Source: Dillenia suffruticosa (Eukaryota > Streptophyta > Magnoliopsida > Dilleniales > Dilleniaceae). From it: DNA of 64,000 nucleotides. Shown here piece after piece: positions 34,844-47,386 of this stretch (the first letter of the stretch is position 1; each line of letters starts with the position of its first letter). A model generated the notes under the pieces. It was given only the letters and a program-made list of their open reading frames with translations. It was not told where the DNA came from and searched no databases. A program made the translations under genes and the position numbers. The DNA lies in NCBI GenBank assembly GCA_033439265.1, contig JAVTVX010000005.1, forward strand, positions 1,002,001 through 1,066,000. Direction: 5' to 3'.

Positions 34844-36820
34844 GTTTATCTGTTCAATGGTGTCTGGAGCAGCTGCAATGCATGAGAAATGAGATGGCTA
34901 TATGTGACTATTACATTTTTGTCTTTCTTATTTTTATTTTTGGTCTAGAGGTAGTGATGGCAAAGGAGGTTCAGCCAAATATATATAGATACGTAAGAGT
35001 TATTATGAATTAAAATAGGATGTTAGTTAAAAATAAAAAATCTAGATACAAAAATCTTTACCAGATCTTCCTTAATTATATGCCCTAATTTAGAGAATAT
35101 AATAAAATCAAAAACTTTTCCTAATTATATTACATAATTAAGAAGAATAAATCCAAAAATTTTCTCTAATTATATTACATAAATTTGAAAAGAATAAAAC
35201 CCAAAAAAGGAAGAATAAAAAATCTTTCAACAATACCATATCAATCTGAAACCCCAACCTATAATTAATTCCCGACTCTATAATTAATTCGACTCTGATA
35301 CTACTTGAAAATGAAAAACCATATCCGTCATTATAGGTTTTCACAAAAAACCAACCCATCCTAACTAAACCCTCATAGAAAAAAATTTATTAAATCTTAA
35401 TTTTATTTTATTAAAAATTTATATTTGAGTATCGGATTAGGACTAACCTAATTCAAAAAAAAAAAAAAAACCTTATTTATCCCTAATCTATTTTTCAATA
35501 ATAATAATAATAATTGATCCCTATATCCATATTTGAAATTTAACCTATTAATACCGAATACTATCCGGCCTAACACAACACAACTCTCAAAAATAGTTAT
35601 CCGTATGACACAGATTTTGGTTTTAACATGTTAGAGTATTTTTAAAATGAAGTGAATTCTCTCATATATTAATATTCTGTTTATTAGATTTAAATTTCGG
35701 CAATTATTATAAAACAAGTTCGCATATGAGTCCTAATAGTTGTGTGGTATCCAAATTTTGGCTGTTCGACATAAGCAAGAGAAACCCAAAGAAAAAGGAA
35801 AAAAAATTTGTCTTTTAGACACAAATTTAAGCTATTATGTATTCACAGTACTCCGCAATGCATGTGGCATACCGAGTCATGAGAAAGAAATGAGCTTTTA
35901 AGAAAAGTGAAATTCCTTCCATGTCGTGGCATGAGGCTTTTGCGGAGATTTCCTAGATTAGTAAAGTACTTTAAACCCTGATTTTTTCATAGTTGAAATT
36001 TCTTTCAAGGGATACTAAAAAGCAATGAAATGATGGAACTATTAGAATAAGTGACACTGACGAAATATTTCAGCAACTTGTGCTTTCTTCTTCTCAAAAA
36101 GACACCCGAGTGTTTATGAAAAAAAGTAAGATTCCACTCCAAAGATAAGAAAAGCACAAAAGGAGGTTTTGCAATGAAAAGTCCTAGCTTCTTTTCAATT
36201 GTTCAACTCTCCAAGTGAGACTAAAAATTTTAGAAACCCCACAAAGCACAATAATGGAGAGTCATTGGCTCTCTTGAGATCCAAAAATGACCTATCTACG
36301 TGGAGTCTTCTGGATAGGCTTTTGAATTATGGCCCCGAGAATTTGTCGGCGGGGAGTAGTCGAATGCATGAGTAGTCTCCTTTTACAAGGAAAAAAAAGG
36401 TAGGCTTTCCCTTATCAAACTTCTCTACCTGTTACAGATTCCTTAAAAAATGTCTTCTCTCTTCATTCGGGTTTGTGCTCTACTCTATCATTGGCTATTA
36501 TTTTAAAATTTTCTCTGTCCAACACCGGGCTCTCCTCCTGCGTGTTTGCTCTTGATTTCCTACAATCTTCGTTTTTCTATATCATTGGCTTAATCTACTT
36601 GATTTGTTAACAATTCGCTTGAAAGTCGAACAAAATTTTGTGGAGTCCTGATATTGACAACGATGCCTATGGCTATAGGCCAAACAGACTGCACATCCAT
36701 GTCTACGTTTCACCTCTATTGCAACTGAAAAGCAATACCCCTTTTGAGAGAAACTACTATTAAAATGAAACCCAATAAAACAGAAAAGAAAAGATAAATT
36801 CGAATCATACCAGTTAGATA
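34844..36820. other. Intergenic region upstream of permease A
   Basis: AT-rich DNA with no recognisable gene. It includes the likely promoter of permease A next to 34843. Open frames are short and without motifs. Confidence 0.45.
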
Positions 36821-37115
36821 CACGCTTGCAGCAATTATGTGGGTGTAATATTGCACGTGAGTGACAGGATGAGATCTTTAGCAGTCTGACAGATGAAGCA
36901 CACGAGAGAGAGGGAGGGGGAGAGAGAGCTCCTGCTTTCCATCCTAACTGTGCAGTGTCCTAAGCAAGAGAAAGCACCCCAGCTTCACCCAAGACCATAC
37001 AGTAACCAATTCCACAAATGGTTGCTCCAGACTTCCTTTCATCTGAAATTAATTAATTATAGTATTTAAGAGACTCGAGACTCATCTGCAGAGATTTTGG
37101 ACTGCCATGTTGAGC
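36821..37115 (-). pseudogene. AAP relic: pieces of exons 1 and 2
   Basis: On the minus strand, 37105-37060 starts ATGGCAGTCCAAAATCTCTG (MAVQNLCR then stop), matching the MAVQKSLE start of permease A. Further on, 36990-36860 reads AGVLSLA, stop, DTAQLGWKAG, then a GA-rich insertion, then a frame related to CYRSPHPVTG. The corresponding exon 2 of permease A is GAGVLSLAWSTAQLGWIAG. There are stops, indels and a microsatellite insertion. No later exons of this copy are found. Confidence 0.8.
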
Positions 37116-38700
37116 TGTTAAAAGAGTGTCTAGACTGTAAGCAATTGGTTACTGTAATTAAGAGGTGTCAACTTGGGTGACCATTTGTTGGGTCCATATT
37201 GAAAATCGGATGAAGCATGAGAAATAACTACCGAACAAATAGATGAATTTTTAATTATATTGTTTTCTCATCTAAAAATACAAAAGTAAAAAACCTCAAG
37301 TATTAATAATTCCAAAATTGAATCAGGGTATGGAGAAGAGATAGGGATAACAAACTAAGGATGACAGTGGGGTAGGTTTGAGCCAAACTTGCCCACATTT
37401 GGGATTTTTTCTCTCATTCCCAGTCCCACTAGAGAAGCAGGGTCCCGCCCTCGTCGCCACTAGCCTCAACAAAAATAGGAAGGATAGAAGCAAATAGTAA
37501 AAAAAAAAAATACAATAAAAAAGGAGAAATAGCTTTTCAAAACAAATGAAAGGGAAATTCCTTTTATGATCAGAAAAGTAAGATTCCAAGCACTTGAACA
37601 CAAAAAAAGTAGATCCCACAAACTATAGTGCGATCTTTTCAATTTTCAAAGGAAGAAAAGAAGTTTTGGTATGTCATGGGATTCTAAATTGACGGCAAAA
37701 GATGATAATATATTTACCAAAACAAATTAATTAATTAATTAATAGCTATGCTATGCTATGCTAGCAAATCATTAGTTAAAATAATTTTGAGTATTTCAAA
37801 TTATAAATATCACGCCCCAGATAAGTAATTTGATACTTATATACTTACTTCTGATGATGACACGTAATAATCTAGTCAAAGTGATCATCAATTATTGAGA
37901 ATGGCTTAAGGGACGGGAAAGGGATGACCAACGTCAACGACACCTTGTTTATCTCTGTTTTTTTTTTCTTTTGTTTAACAAGAATTTGAATATGATATAA
38001 TTAAATTGGGAAGAGAGTTTGTACCATTAGAGTATTCTTCTGAAAATATTTATCTCTTATCTTAAGTATTTATTTAGTTTAGATATTACTCTTAAATTTT
38101 CTAGGTCGATTCAATAAAATAATAATAAGATAAGAATGTGTAAATACTCGCAATGTATATATTACTCACGTACACAAGGAAGTCGTCTGTTTTTAAAGGA
38201 ATAACTTAATGGTATAAATGATTTTAAATTTAAATCATTATACGATCAAAAAAGAAAGTTGTCTTCCTCTGGGTTTTCTAATCTATTTATATGATTAGTT
38301 GATTCGTTGAAATTTCCGGGCGGATCCCGACAATTGTTCGTGGGTCATGTTTGGCAATTGGCGTGGATAGATATTTGGCAAAGGAGGATGTCTTAAGTCA
38401 GTGGGCGTAATGGATGGAGACTCTCTCTCTCTCTCTCTCTCTCCCCCCCCCCAAGTTCCGTACAAAAATCAAATTGGGCCAAGTCTATTCTGGGGCAGAA
38501 AGATTCCCTAATTACAGCGGTGAAACTTACTAAAACAGTTGTACTTTCAAGCCCCACTTGCTGGTCCTCACCCTCTCTTGCAATGGCTTGGATTAATTGA
38601 GTAATCAACGTAGCGGTGATGTCATGCTTAGGTAATCTGTAACTTGGGGAAAGGAGAATCATTGAAATTTTCCCTTCCCCCTTGGTACCCTAGAGTCGGG
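37116..38700. other. Intergenic region
   Basis: No gene recognised. It contains small direct repeats (ttaattaatt and tatgctatgc near 37730-37760) and a CT/C-run at 38421-38450. A minus-strand open frame near 38393-38662 has no motif that I can place. Confidence 0.45.
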
Positions 38701-39110
38701 AAGAAATGATTTCAAAATTAATTATTTTATATAGAGAAAATTTAAAATAATTTCATTTTTTATAAAAAGAAAATTAATTTGAGATAAAATTTAATTTTAA
38801 TAGAGTGAAAAGTCAAAATAAAAAATATAAATTAAAATTTTTAGAAAGAAGAAGCTAATATGTTTAGTTTAGGAGAGAGAAAAATTATATTTAATTTTCA
38901 TAGAGATGTTTAGAGAGAAAAATATTAAATGAATTATTTTTCTAAAGAGTAAAAGTTAATGTATTTATTTTAGATAGATAAAACTAAATTTAGTATTTTA
39001 ATAAAGAAAACTTAAAATTAATATATTTAGAACGAAAAAATATGGATTAAATTAAAATTTTAAATAGAGAATATTAATATACTTATTTTTAGAGAGAAAA
39101 AAATAAAATA
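38700..39110. repeat. AT-rich quasi-periodic repeat, block 1
   Basis: Degenerate units built on agagagaaaat followed by taatatgtttagtttta recur roughly every 30-40 bases. The same vocabulary forms the larger block at 43.99-44.97 kb. Units are too diverged for me to set an exact period. Confidence 0.6.
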
Positions 39111-42100
39111 ATAAACATATAGCAACACAATGTAAATACAAGCTTTCTCAACTGTGCAGCAGAAGAAAAGGATAAATATGAAGGCAAGATGGGCAACCTT
39201 TAAAAGAAAAATGTGTAATGCACGTAGATGATCAATCCACAATACCTTACAAAGAGTTATCGATATTTGTTAGTGTAGGTGAAAAGGATATTTTTATCCC
39301 TTAATTAAGTCGAGAGTTTGATTCTTACTGGATACGAAAAAAATAATATTGAAAAATCTTTCCCTCAAATAAAACCCGACATTCAAATCGATTCTGCATT
39401 AATCGGGATAAAACCCCAAATATTAGAAGATCCATGAACCTAAAAAAATAATACCTTACAAAGAGTTTCACATACTTCAACTTTGGCCGGTCTAACCATG
39501 TTTTATGAAGCAAAGAGTAATCCAAATATTTCTCCACGTTTTCGTTTTCCATCTTTTTACAAAGGATCATTTTATCATATCATTTTGTATCTCATTTTGT
39601 ATCTGTTTATGTTTTTTCATTTTTATTTCTGTGCAACATAGCTTAAAACTCCTCAATCATCCTGAACACCACATCCCAAAAAGCCACGTGAACATTAACC
39701 ATCATCATCTCATAATCCACGGTTTATGATCGATCTCTGCCAACCCACACCTTTGCCCCCACAAAATACCAACATATCGAAAATTTTTCCCTTCAAGTTT
39801 CCACTCAAAATATTCTGTCAGTTCTTTTCTTTTCAGTCATCTCTTCCGAGATCTTCGGGAATGACTCGGGTGGTCTTCATTTTCATAAGAAGTACAAGAG
39901 TCGCGAAAATAAAGATCGAAGAATTTATGTCCTTTTGTGTTGCGTAGATCAGGTGTTCTTCCTTTGAGCTGCATAGATCAATATCATCCAATTACTCAAG
40001 AGGTTGGTTCATGTTGATGTGATGGTACTGAAGTATCAGGTTGACTGTGAAACTGAACTGCAGATAGCTGGATGAGTTGCAACGATTGATATTGTTCATA
40101 ATACGTGATCCACGAAGTGGGAAAAAACTTAATTAGCTCCCCGAGAGAAAAACTATTGAAGTGAAATTCAAGAGTGTTTTACTGCAATAAACCTAAACAA
40201 AAAATTGAACAAATTACAAGTACCAGACAGTGTAAGCTGGCAAATTATTGGAGCAACATATTGACAAACACTCCCATACCCTATCAGTTTCAAATGAATC
40301 AACAATGGTCAAGACACGCATTCATATAATTGTCTGCTTCCCAGGCCCCATGTGGATCTTCTTGTTTTTTGTATTGTTCTTTCGTTTTTTACTTTTTCTT
40401 TATTGTTTGGTAGTCTGTCCCTCTTTGTTTTCTTGTTCTTTTTAATGTTTTGTGATAAAGAGACGGTGGGTGCGGATATATATTTATAGCCCATCGCCCA
40501 GCTAAGCTAGTCTGGTAGGGAGTGGAATCCGCAATATCCACAGGTACCCATAACACCAATCCCTGAAATGGGGTTGACTTTTGTGGGTATGTTCCTTAAA
40601 TAAAAGACTGGTTTCTATTTAATATTTGGATAAGTAGACATGGAGCAAGCTTTTTTTGTTTTTTTGTTTTTTGTTTTTTTTTTTTTTTTTTGGCATTCGA
40701 AGATAACTTCTTCTAGTGTCTTAATGCTAAAATTTGTGAGGAAAATTTTTATGATTTAAAAAAAAAAAATTCTAAATCTTTTTATTACTATTTTCCTCTC
40801 TGGAAATTGGGTTCAAATTCCTATATTTGAGAATTAAGATCAATTTTAGGGTCACGCCAGCACAAAGAAAGCATCTTCCGGAAATGCAGTTCAAATTCTA
40901 TCAAGCCATCACAAGCCCAATCATATCAACCTACCAAGACAAAAAGCTCGGCCCAGCCTGCAAAAAGCCCACTCAAAAGTCAGCCGAGGAGTACACAACG
41001 GTCATTCACTATTCAATTTTTTTTTTGGGGGGCGGGGGAGGGGGGGTGGGGGAATGAATTGAGGCCCAAACCTTTAATTTCTCAATACTTACGTGGCTTT
41101 TAAAATATTTTTCTTATATTTTTTTATATTTATACATTATTTATATTTAATAATTTATTTAGTTATTTAATTATATTTTTTATTTTTTATTTTATTTGTT
41201 TTATAATTAACGATTACATATTTAATCATTTTAAATTTTTATTATAAAAAATAGTTATCATATTATTTTCATAAAATAATTAAAATTTATAAAAAAAATT
41301 CATATTTTTTTATATTTATGTATTTTTTCATATTTGTATTTTTCATTTTTATATAGTGTCATTTTCTCAAATCGCTCTGTATTCATTTTTGCTTTTGTGC
41401 AACCTAGCCACAAAGAACACAACCCAAAAGAAAAAAAAAAAAAAAAAAAAAAAACTTTCTAAAGACCCAAGTTGAGCATCAATGATACATGGAGCAATCT
41501 GGAATGAGCATTCGATCAAACCATAATCAAAATCATCAAAATTAAAATAATTAATTTAATTCTATCATACAGTTCTCATAATTATAAACTAACATGATAG
41601 ATAAAAAATTATCAATTCAGTTTGATCAAATTAGATAATTAATTCAGTTCGGTTATCCAAATTGACAAAATTATTAAAATATCTATCAGACTTAAGTAAC
41701 GATACATTTATTTCTATTTACGTAATTGTAGTATATATCACTCACATCAATATATGACTATATACTATAAAATTATTCATTGAATGACAATTTGAAAATT
41801 TCAAAATTCAAAATTCAAACAAAATAACAAAATATGAAATTTTAAACTAACTCTAGTAATCTACTGGTAGTTTATAAAAAAAAAAAAAAAAACATAACAA
41901 ACATAATTTTTGAAGTATTGTTTCTTTTAGTTTTTAATTATAATGTTATATCAGTTTTTTATTTATAAAATTTTTTGTTTTAATTTTTAGTTATAATATT
42001 ATATTAATATTTATACGAATAAAAATTATTTAAAAAATATATATATTTTTAATTATTTCGATTAATTCGATTTGATTAAAATAAAAATTATTCAAATCAT

Positions 42101-43980
42101 TAACCTTTCAAATAACTAAACAAAGTGTTGGTTTTCGCTAAAACCAAAATAAAAAATCGAATAAATCAGTCAAAAAATAAAAAATAAAAAATAAAAGATT
42201 TTTCAATTTTGACTCCATGTGACCATTTCTACCCTGCAAGTACCTCCACACATAAGGAGATAATACTCGAGCTTAGAACATGCATGGGATAATGATTGCC
42301 GTAATTTTTTAAAATATTCCCCCGTTTAATTTTGTCAACATTAAAATTTTTAATTTTCTTAATTTAAAAATAATATTTTAAAGTTATTAAAACTTTATTA
42401 AATTATATTTGAATTTTAGAAAATTATCTAAATATTTTTTATATAAAAATTTGAACATCGTTATTTTAAAAATAGGGGTTTTAACCTTTCAAAGTTCATA
42501 AAAAATATCCTAGCCCTACATTCTGGACAAATGTGGTTTTTGTTAATCTCAGCCCTTGATCTTTAAACCCAGTCGTAGCACTTTCTTGTCCACTTCCGTG
42601 TGGTACACGCACCTGGCTCCCCCCATTTTTCCAAACACCAGGACTCCACCGTCTATGCCCACCACCATTTTCTTCGATTAAACCTTCGAAATTTATCTGA
42701 GCACCCCCAGCAACCATATTTTGAATTCATTTTTAATTTGAGATAACGGAATAACTATTGTTATCCCACTAACAAACGATTATCTTTACGTAATTTCTCT
42801 ATAAGGTTTACAACGTTAATCAATTTTCTGGGATTTTGAGAGTTTAAGAAATAGGGTAATTTTCTGTACATTGTTGAGAGAGAAAGGTCGAGAGAAATAC
42901 ACAAATTTTCTAGAGTAAAAATAATAGAGGGTTTCAAGTACATTTCAAGTAGGATTATTTATCCTAAAATTTTGATTTATTTATTTGACACGCTTTCACA
43001 TATACGAAGAAGAGAATAAAACTAAAAGTTACTTATAGGAACCTACTAAAACTTCTCCATCTGAGACCGAAGATCTCTAACCAACCAACCCCAGCTGTAA
43101 CAATCTCTGAGAAACCAGAGCCCAGCAGTCGCAGGTCAATTTCGTGTGATCATGCCATATCCTGCGAGCATGTGCAACCAAGCGCAAAGAAACCCAACCT
43201 TTTTATCAAACACTTGGAGGGCAATCTTGTAAGGTTGGGTGGGATCAGATCTCGGAGACAAGGATGCATAAGTATTTATTGGATTAGTATCAAACAACAA
43301 TCCAGTATTACAAGATTATTTGCCTAACAAATTCGCATCAGCCCTCCGAAATATGTCGAAAATTAAGCCCAAAGGAATTCAATTACCTGATAATTTTTAC
43401 TCAATTGAACGATCCCTGGAATTCGGTGTGCTTTCTTCGTCCCCACCTCTATTTCTCTCTCAAAAAAAAAAAAGAGGAATTATGTAGGGAAGTCTGTCAG
43501 ACAACCGCACGACCATCCCAAGAAGCTTTGCTTGCTGGGAACGATCCTCCACAGCACCAATGGAGTTACATGCGCCACCATCAGAGCCGTTAATCACGCT
43601 CTGATCGTGCGGTCTTGATTCATCAACCAGATTTGGTTCCTGTCTCCTTTGTAATCAAGGATACAGAGGTACGAGCCTATAGAACAGATCCTGTTCAAGT
43701 AAGGTCGTGTCCTCGTGCTTCATTCAAGCTACTTATGTTCCCCTTTTCTTTTTCCTATAGTCTCGTTGTGGGATTACTGTTTTGTGTGCTTCAACAACAA
43801 ACAAGCATCCAGAGAATTCGATTTGAAATTGAATCCCATAATGAGATTAATCGGATAATCCGTTCATCGATGATTAATTACCAAAAATAAAAAATCCCCA
43901 TGCGAAACAAACGAGAAGCAACGTAAAAGAGGGCTTAAAAGTTGTTCGAATAACCCTCTGTCCTTTTTTTATATTTAGAA
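39111..43980. other. Long AT-rich intergenic region inside the permease cluster
   Basis: I find no gene in these 4.9 kb. It holds poly-T and poly-A runs (for example about 40660-40690 and 41431-41454), a G-rich stretch at 41026-41055 and extremely AT-rich DNA at 41.1-42.5 kb. Open frames at 39.5-40.4 and 43.4-43.9 kb show no known domain or splice pattern. The 43.0-43.9 kb part is less AT-rich and could be an old element or exon relic. Confidence 0.45.
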
Positions 43981-43984
43981 TATA

Positions 43985-44970
43985 GAAATGAAATCCAGCA
44001 GTAGTTGTATATTATTTTTAAAGGTATGAAAGAATCTCTATATTTCACCCATTTAAAAGTATATTTAGTTTTATAAAAAGAAATTTCAAATTTATTTTTT
44101 CAAAGAAAAATTAAAATAAAATGATTCTCTTACAGTAAAAAAAAAAAAAAATTATATATGAAGTTTGGAGAGACAAAAATTCATTTTTCTATAAAAAAAA
44201 TTAAAACAAATATGTTTAAATTGACAAAATTTATCAAAATGTTTCAATTAAAAAAGAAAGCTAATGTGTTTATTTTTTATAGATAGAAAATTAAAGTTTA
44301 GTTTTTTTTTTTTTATAATAAAAGGCAAATTTAAGACAAATATGTTTTAAGACAGAATATTTAAAATAATTTATTTATTTTTTAAAAAAGAAAAATCAAT
44401 GTGCTTAGTTTTATAGAGAGAAAATTGGTTTTTTAGATAGGTAGAACTTGAAACTAATGCATTTAGATATGGAAAATTTAAATAAATTAATTTTCAAGAT
44501 AGAGGGAAGATTGATATGTTTAGATTTAAATAGAGAAACTAAATTTGATTTTTAACCTAAATATTTATTTGCTCATAAAATAAACACCCTTTTAGAGAGA
44601 GAACTGATATGTGTAGTTTTAGAAAGACAATATATTTAATGAGAGAAAATAAATTAAATTAGTTTTTATAGAGAGACAGATATTCAATTTGAGAGGAAGA
44701 GTCTTAAGTTAAATTAAATTTTTGATAGAACAAATAAATTTGTGTAAATGTAGAAATAGGTAGAATGAAAGAAAGAGAAACAAACTTTAATTATTTTAAA
44801 AGAAAGAAAATTAATTTTTTAATTTAAAAAATTAAAAAAAATAATTAAATTGGATTTTTAGATAGAGAAAATTCAATGATAATGGATTTAGAGAGGAAGA
44901 AACCAAACTATTTTAAGGAAGCATATATTTTAGTTTTAGAGAGAATTTATAATTATTTATTTTTCTAAAA
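43985..44970. repeat. AT-rich quasi-periodic repeat, block 2
   Basis: About 1 kb of degenerate units of the type agagagaaaatt, taatatgtttagttttta, roughly 30-40 bases apart, related to block 1. No coding potential is seen. The SINE at 44994 lies directly beside its right end. Confidence 0.6.
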
Positions 44971-44993
44971 GATAATTCTTACTCATGATTTAT

Positions 44994-45192
44994 CGACGTC
45001 TGATGGATCAGTTGGTTCGGAAACTGACGTCCCTTAACCATAATTGGGAGTTCGATCCCCCATGGGAACAGAAAAATCAGTGCTGGGAGACCTGCCCCCT
45101 CAATTGGGCTCTGTAGGCGGTCGACCCAGATTAGTCGGGGCGAACTCCCGGATACTGAATTGGTGGTCTAGCCATAATACAAAAAAAAAAAA
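44994..45192 (+). mobile_element. tRNA-derived SINE (about 200 bp)
   Basis: A box A-like word tggatcagttggttcgg (45004-45020) and a box B match gagttcgatccccc (45048-45061) mark a Pol III internal promoter. They are followed by a non-tRNA body containing cgacccagattagtcggggc and cgaactcccggatac, and an A-run at 45181-45192. Flanks ttcttactcatgattta (left) and ttcttactaacgattta (right) form an imperfect target-site duplication of about 17 bases. Structure and length fit a plant SINE. Confidence 0.88.
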
Positions 45193-45661
45193 TTTCTTAC
45201 TAACGATTTAATGTTAACATCAAATACACAGATGGAAAACAATATTACCCCTCAATACACAGATGTGTTCTCTTTTCATAGACAATACTCGAAATAAGAC
45301 CTCGTACAAATTTTAATGTGTACTAAAACCTAACTCCAAAGATAACAAAAATATTACAGCCTGCCCACCCAGAAAAACTAATGAGGGGATCAGACAGAAT
45401 TCAATGAAGAAAAATGTTTGTGAAGCATTGCCAACATTATGGGGTACTCTCTCTCCATTACTAAAGCCACTAGAAAATGCAAAACTCCCAAAAATGTACC
45501 GAGGTGAAAGCCGGCAGCCGATGCCTTTCTGAAAGCAATTCCCATATATTGACCTTATGAATGACAATAATCTGCGAAAGCTTTCAATTGATCCCATAAG
45601 GGACAAGCCTTTCTCGAGGGAGTGAACCCTTTTTTTTTTTTTTTTGCCTACATGTAGAATT
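45193..45661 (-). other. Probable 3' UTR of permease B
   Basis: The region just downstream of the permease B stop codon. A 97-codon minus-strand open frame here shows no domain, and the T/A-run at 45630-45645 fits UTR sequence. I do not call a gene. Confidence 0.45.
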
Positions 45662-47352
45662 TCAAGAACTTAACCTATCAATTATAAGTTGTTCAAGTGA
45701 TCCAGCGAAGCCAACAATGCTCACCACCAGGCAAAAAATGCTAAAACACTGAAGAGCAATCCACTTTCTCGTCCAACGAGCCACCTTCCTTTGCACAAAG
45801 TACATTTCCATTGGGAAGTATATAGCCAATGGCCAAAAGTTCAAGGCTCCCAACACTCCCAATACTTCATTGAAATAGGGAAATATTATTGCAAGAATAG
45901 TCGTTGACACCACATATACAGTTCGAGAACATAGCTTGAGAAGGTTCAGCTTAAAAGCCGGTAAGAAAGGGAGCTTAAAATCATAATACTCATTCACAAA
46001 TCTACTCTCAGGATACTTGTTGCTGAACCATCTTTCTATGGATGCAAAAACAGGTTGGCTGTATATCTGCCCACAGTGTAAAGCATGAGAAGAAAGCTTT
46101 TCAGTTGGGGCCCATTCGAGATTTATAACAATTAAGTAAATAAATACACTGATAATTAGTACCTGATAGCCTCCGACCAGATGAAGAACAATGCAAGCAT
46201 TTGCAAAATCAATGAGCCAATAGGGCTCATAGAATCCAAAACCTGTCAAGAGATTTCCCGGTGTATCACTCCCAAAGGCTGCATATCCAAATCCTCCGCA
46301 CAATAGGTAGAATAGAGTAGTAACCACAATTGCTGCTAACGAGGCCTTCTTCATGGTCTGGTTTTCTGGAGGAGGTGACTTCAAGGTATCCTTCATTTAG
46401 AAATTTCGGAAACTTTGCTTTAGCTATTTATGTTGTGAATTATATAACTGTAATTAATTTTATTTCTATTTTGAAACATTAATTTGCTAAACAAATAAAA
46501 ATCAAATTAAGAAAACCTGTATTTCGAGACAAATAATTGAGTATGGGTAGGCAAAAGCAATGTCGCCAAGAGCTTGAAAAGCTAAGCATAACTTCTCAAG
46601 AATGCTGGACTCTTCAACACCTGTGATGCTTCCCAAAATGGTTCCGTTTTCTGCAACACTAACAAAATAATTAAGAACCATACCATTACACTTTACAAAT
46701 GCTACACAATTGGTTTCTCCATGCCTACTTTATTTACTAGATTCCTCTAATTTCATAACCTTTGTCCATTGCCAAAAAGGCTTCAAAATTTCCGTATGGT
46801 TACAAAACTGTTGATTCACAATGGAAAAAATTACCTATAACTTTTGCAAAACCTAGTGCGAGTCCAATGAAAGAGTACGTGAAGGACATTATGGCAGCAA
46901 CGATAGAGAGCCACTCCATTTTGTGAAAATCTGGTGTTTGAGACATGATAATTTGAACAGCACCAAATAGGATCATGTATCCTGTTTCCCCATATGAACA
47001 TGAAGCACCATGTCCCTCACTGTGGTAGCAGTTTGATTTTTGAATTGCTCTGAATCAAGAAATGGACCAAACATAACTCCACTATGTGCATCATTGATCT
47101 CTAGGATCATAGAGCAGATTCTAATACTATAAATTGATGTAGTTAAAAGAACTGAAAAGCAAAGGCTTGCTGAAAACAGCATGGTTGAAGTACACCTCCT
47201 TATTGAAAAAATCAAGATCTATAAATGGATTCCATTTTATGTGTGGGATATTAGTAAGATCAACTTGAGAGGTCCTATTGCAATACTGACAATTTGAACA
47301 AATCACCTTCATACAACTTGAGTTCAAACTCAAATGTGAGAGAGACAGAGAT

Positions 47353-47386
<34 letters not shown>

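Noticed and set aside
42496..42717. 73-codon minus-strand open frame (MVAGGAQINFEGLIEENGGG)
   Set aside because: It looks less random than its AT-rich surroundings but matches nothing I know and has no splice context. I leave it uncalled.
43405..43890. Two open frames in a GC-richer patch
   Set aside because: Could be an old exon or element, but no motif, start context or splice sites support a gene.
45313..45606. 97-codon minus-strand open frame downstream of permease B
   Set aside because: No domain is visible and its position fits the permease 3' UTR.
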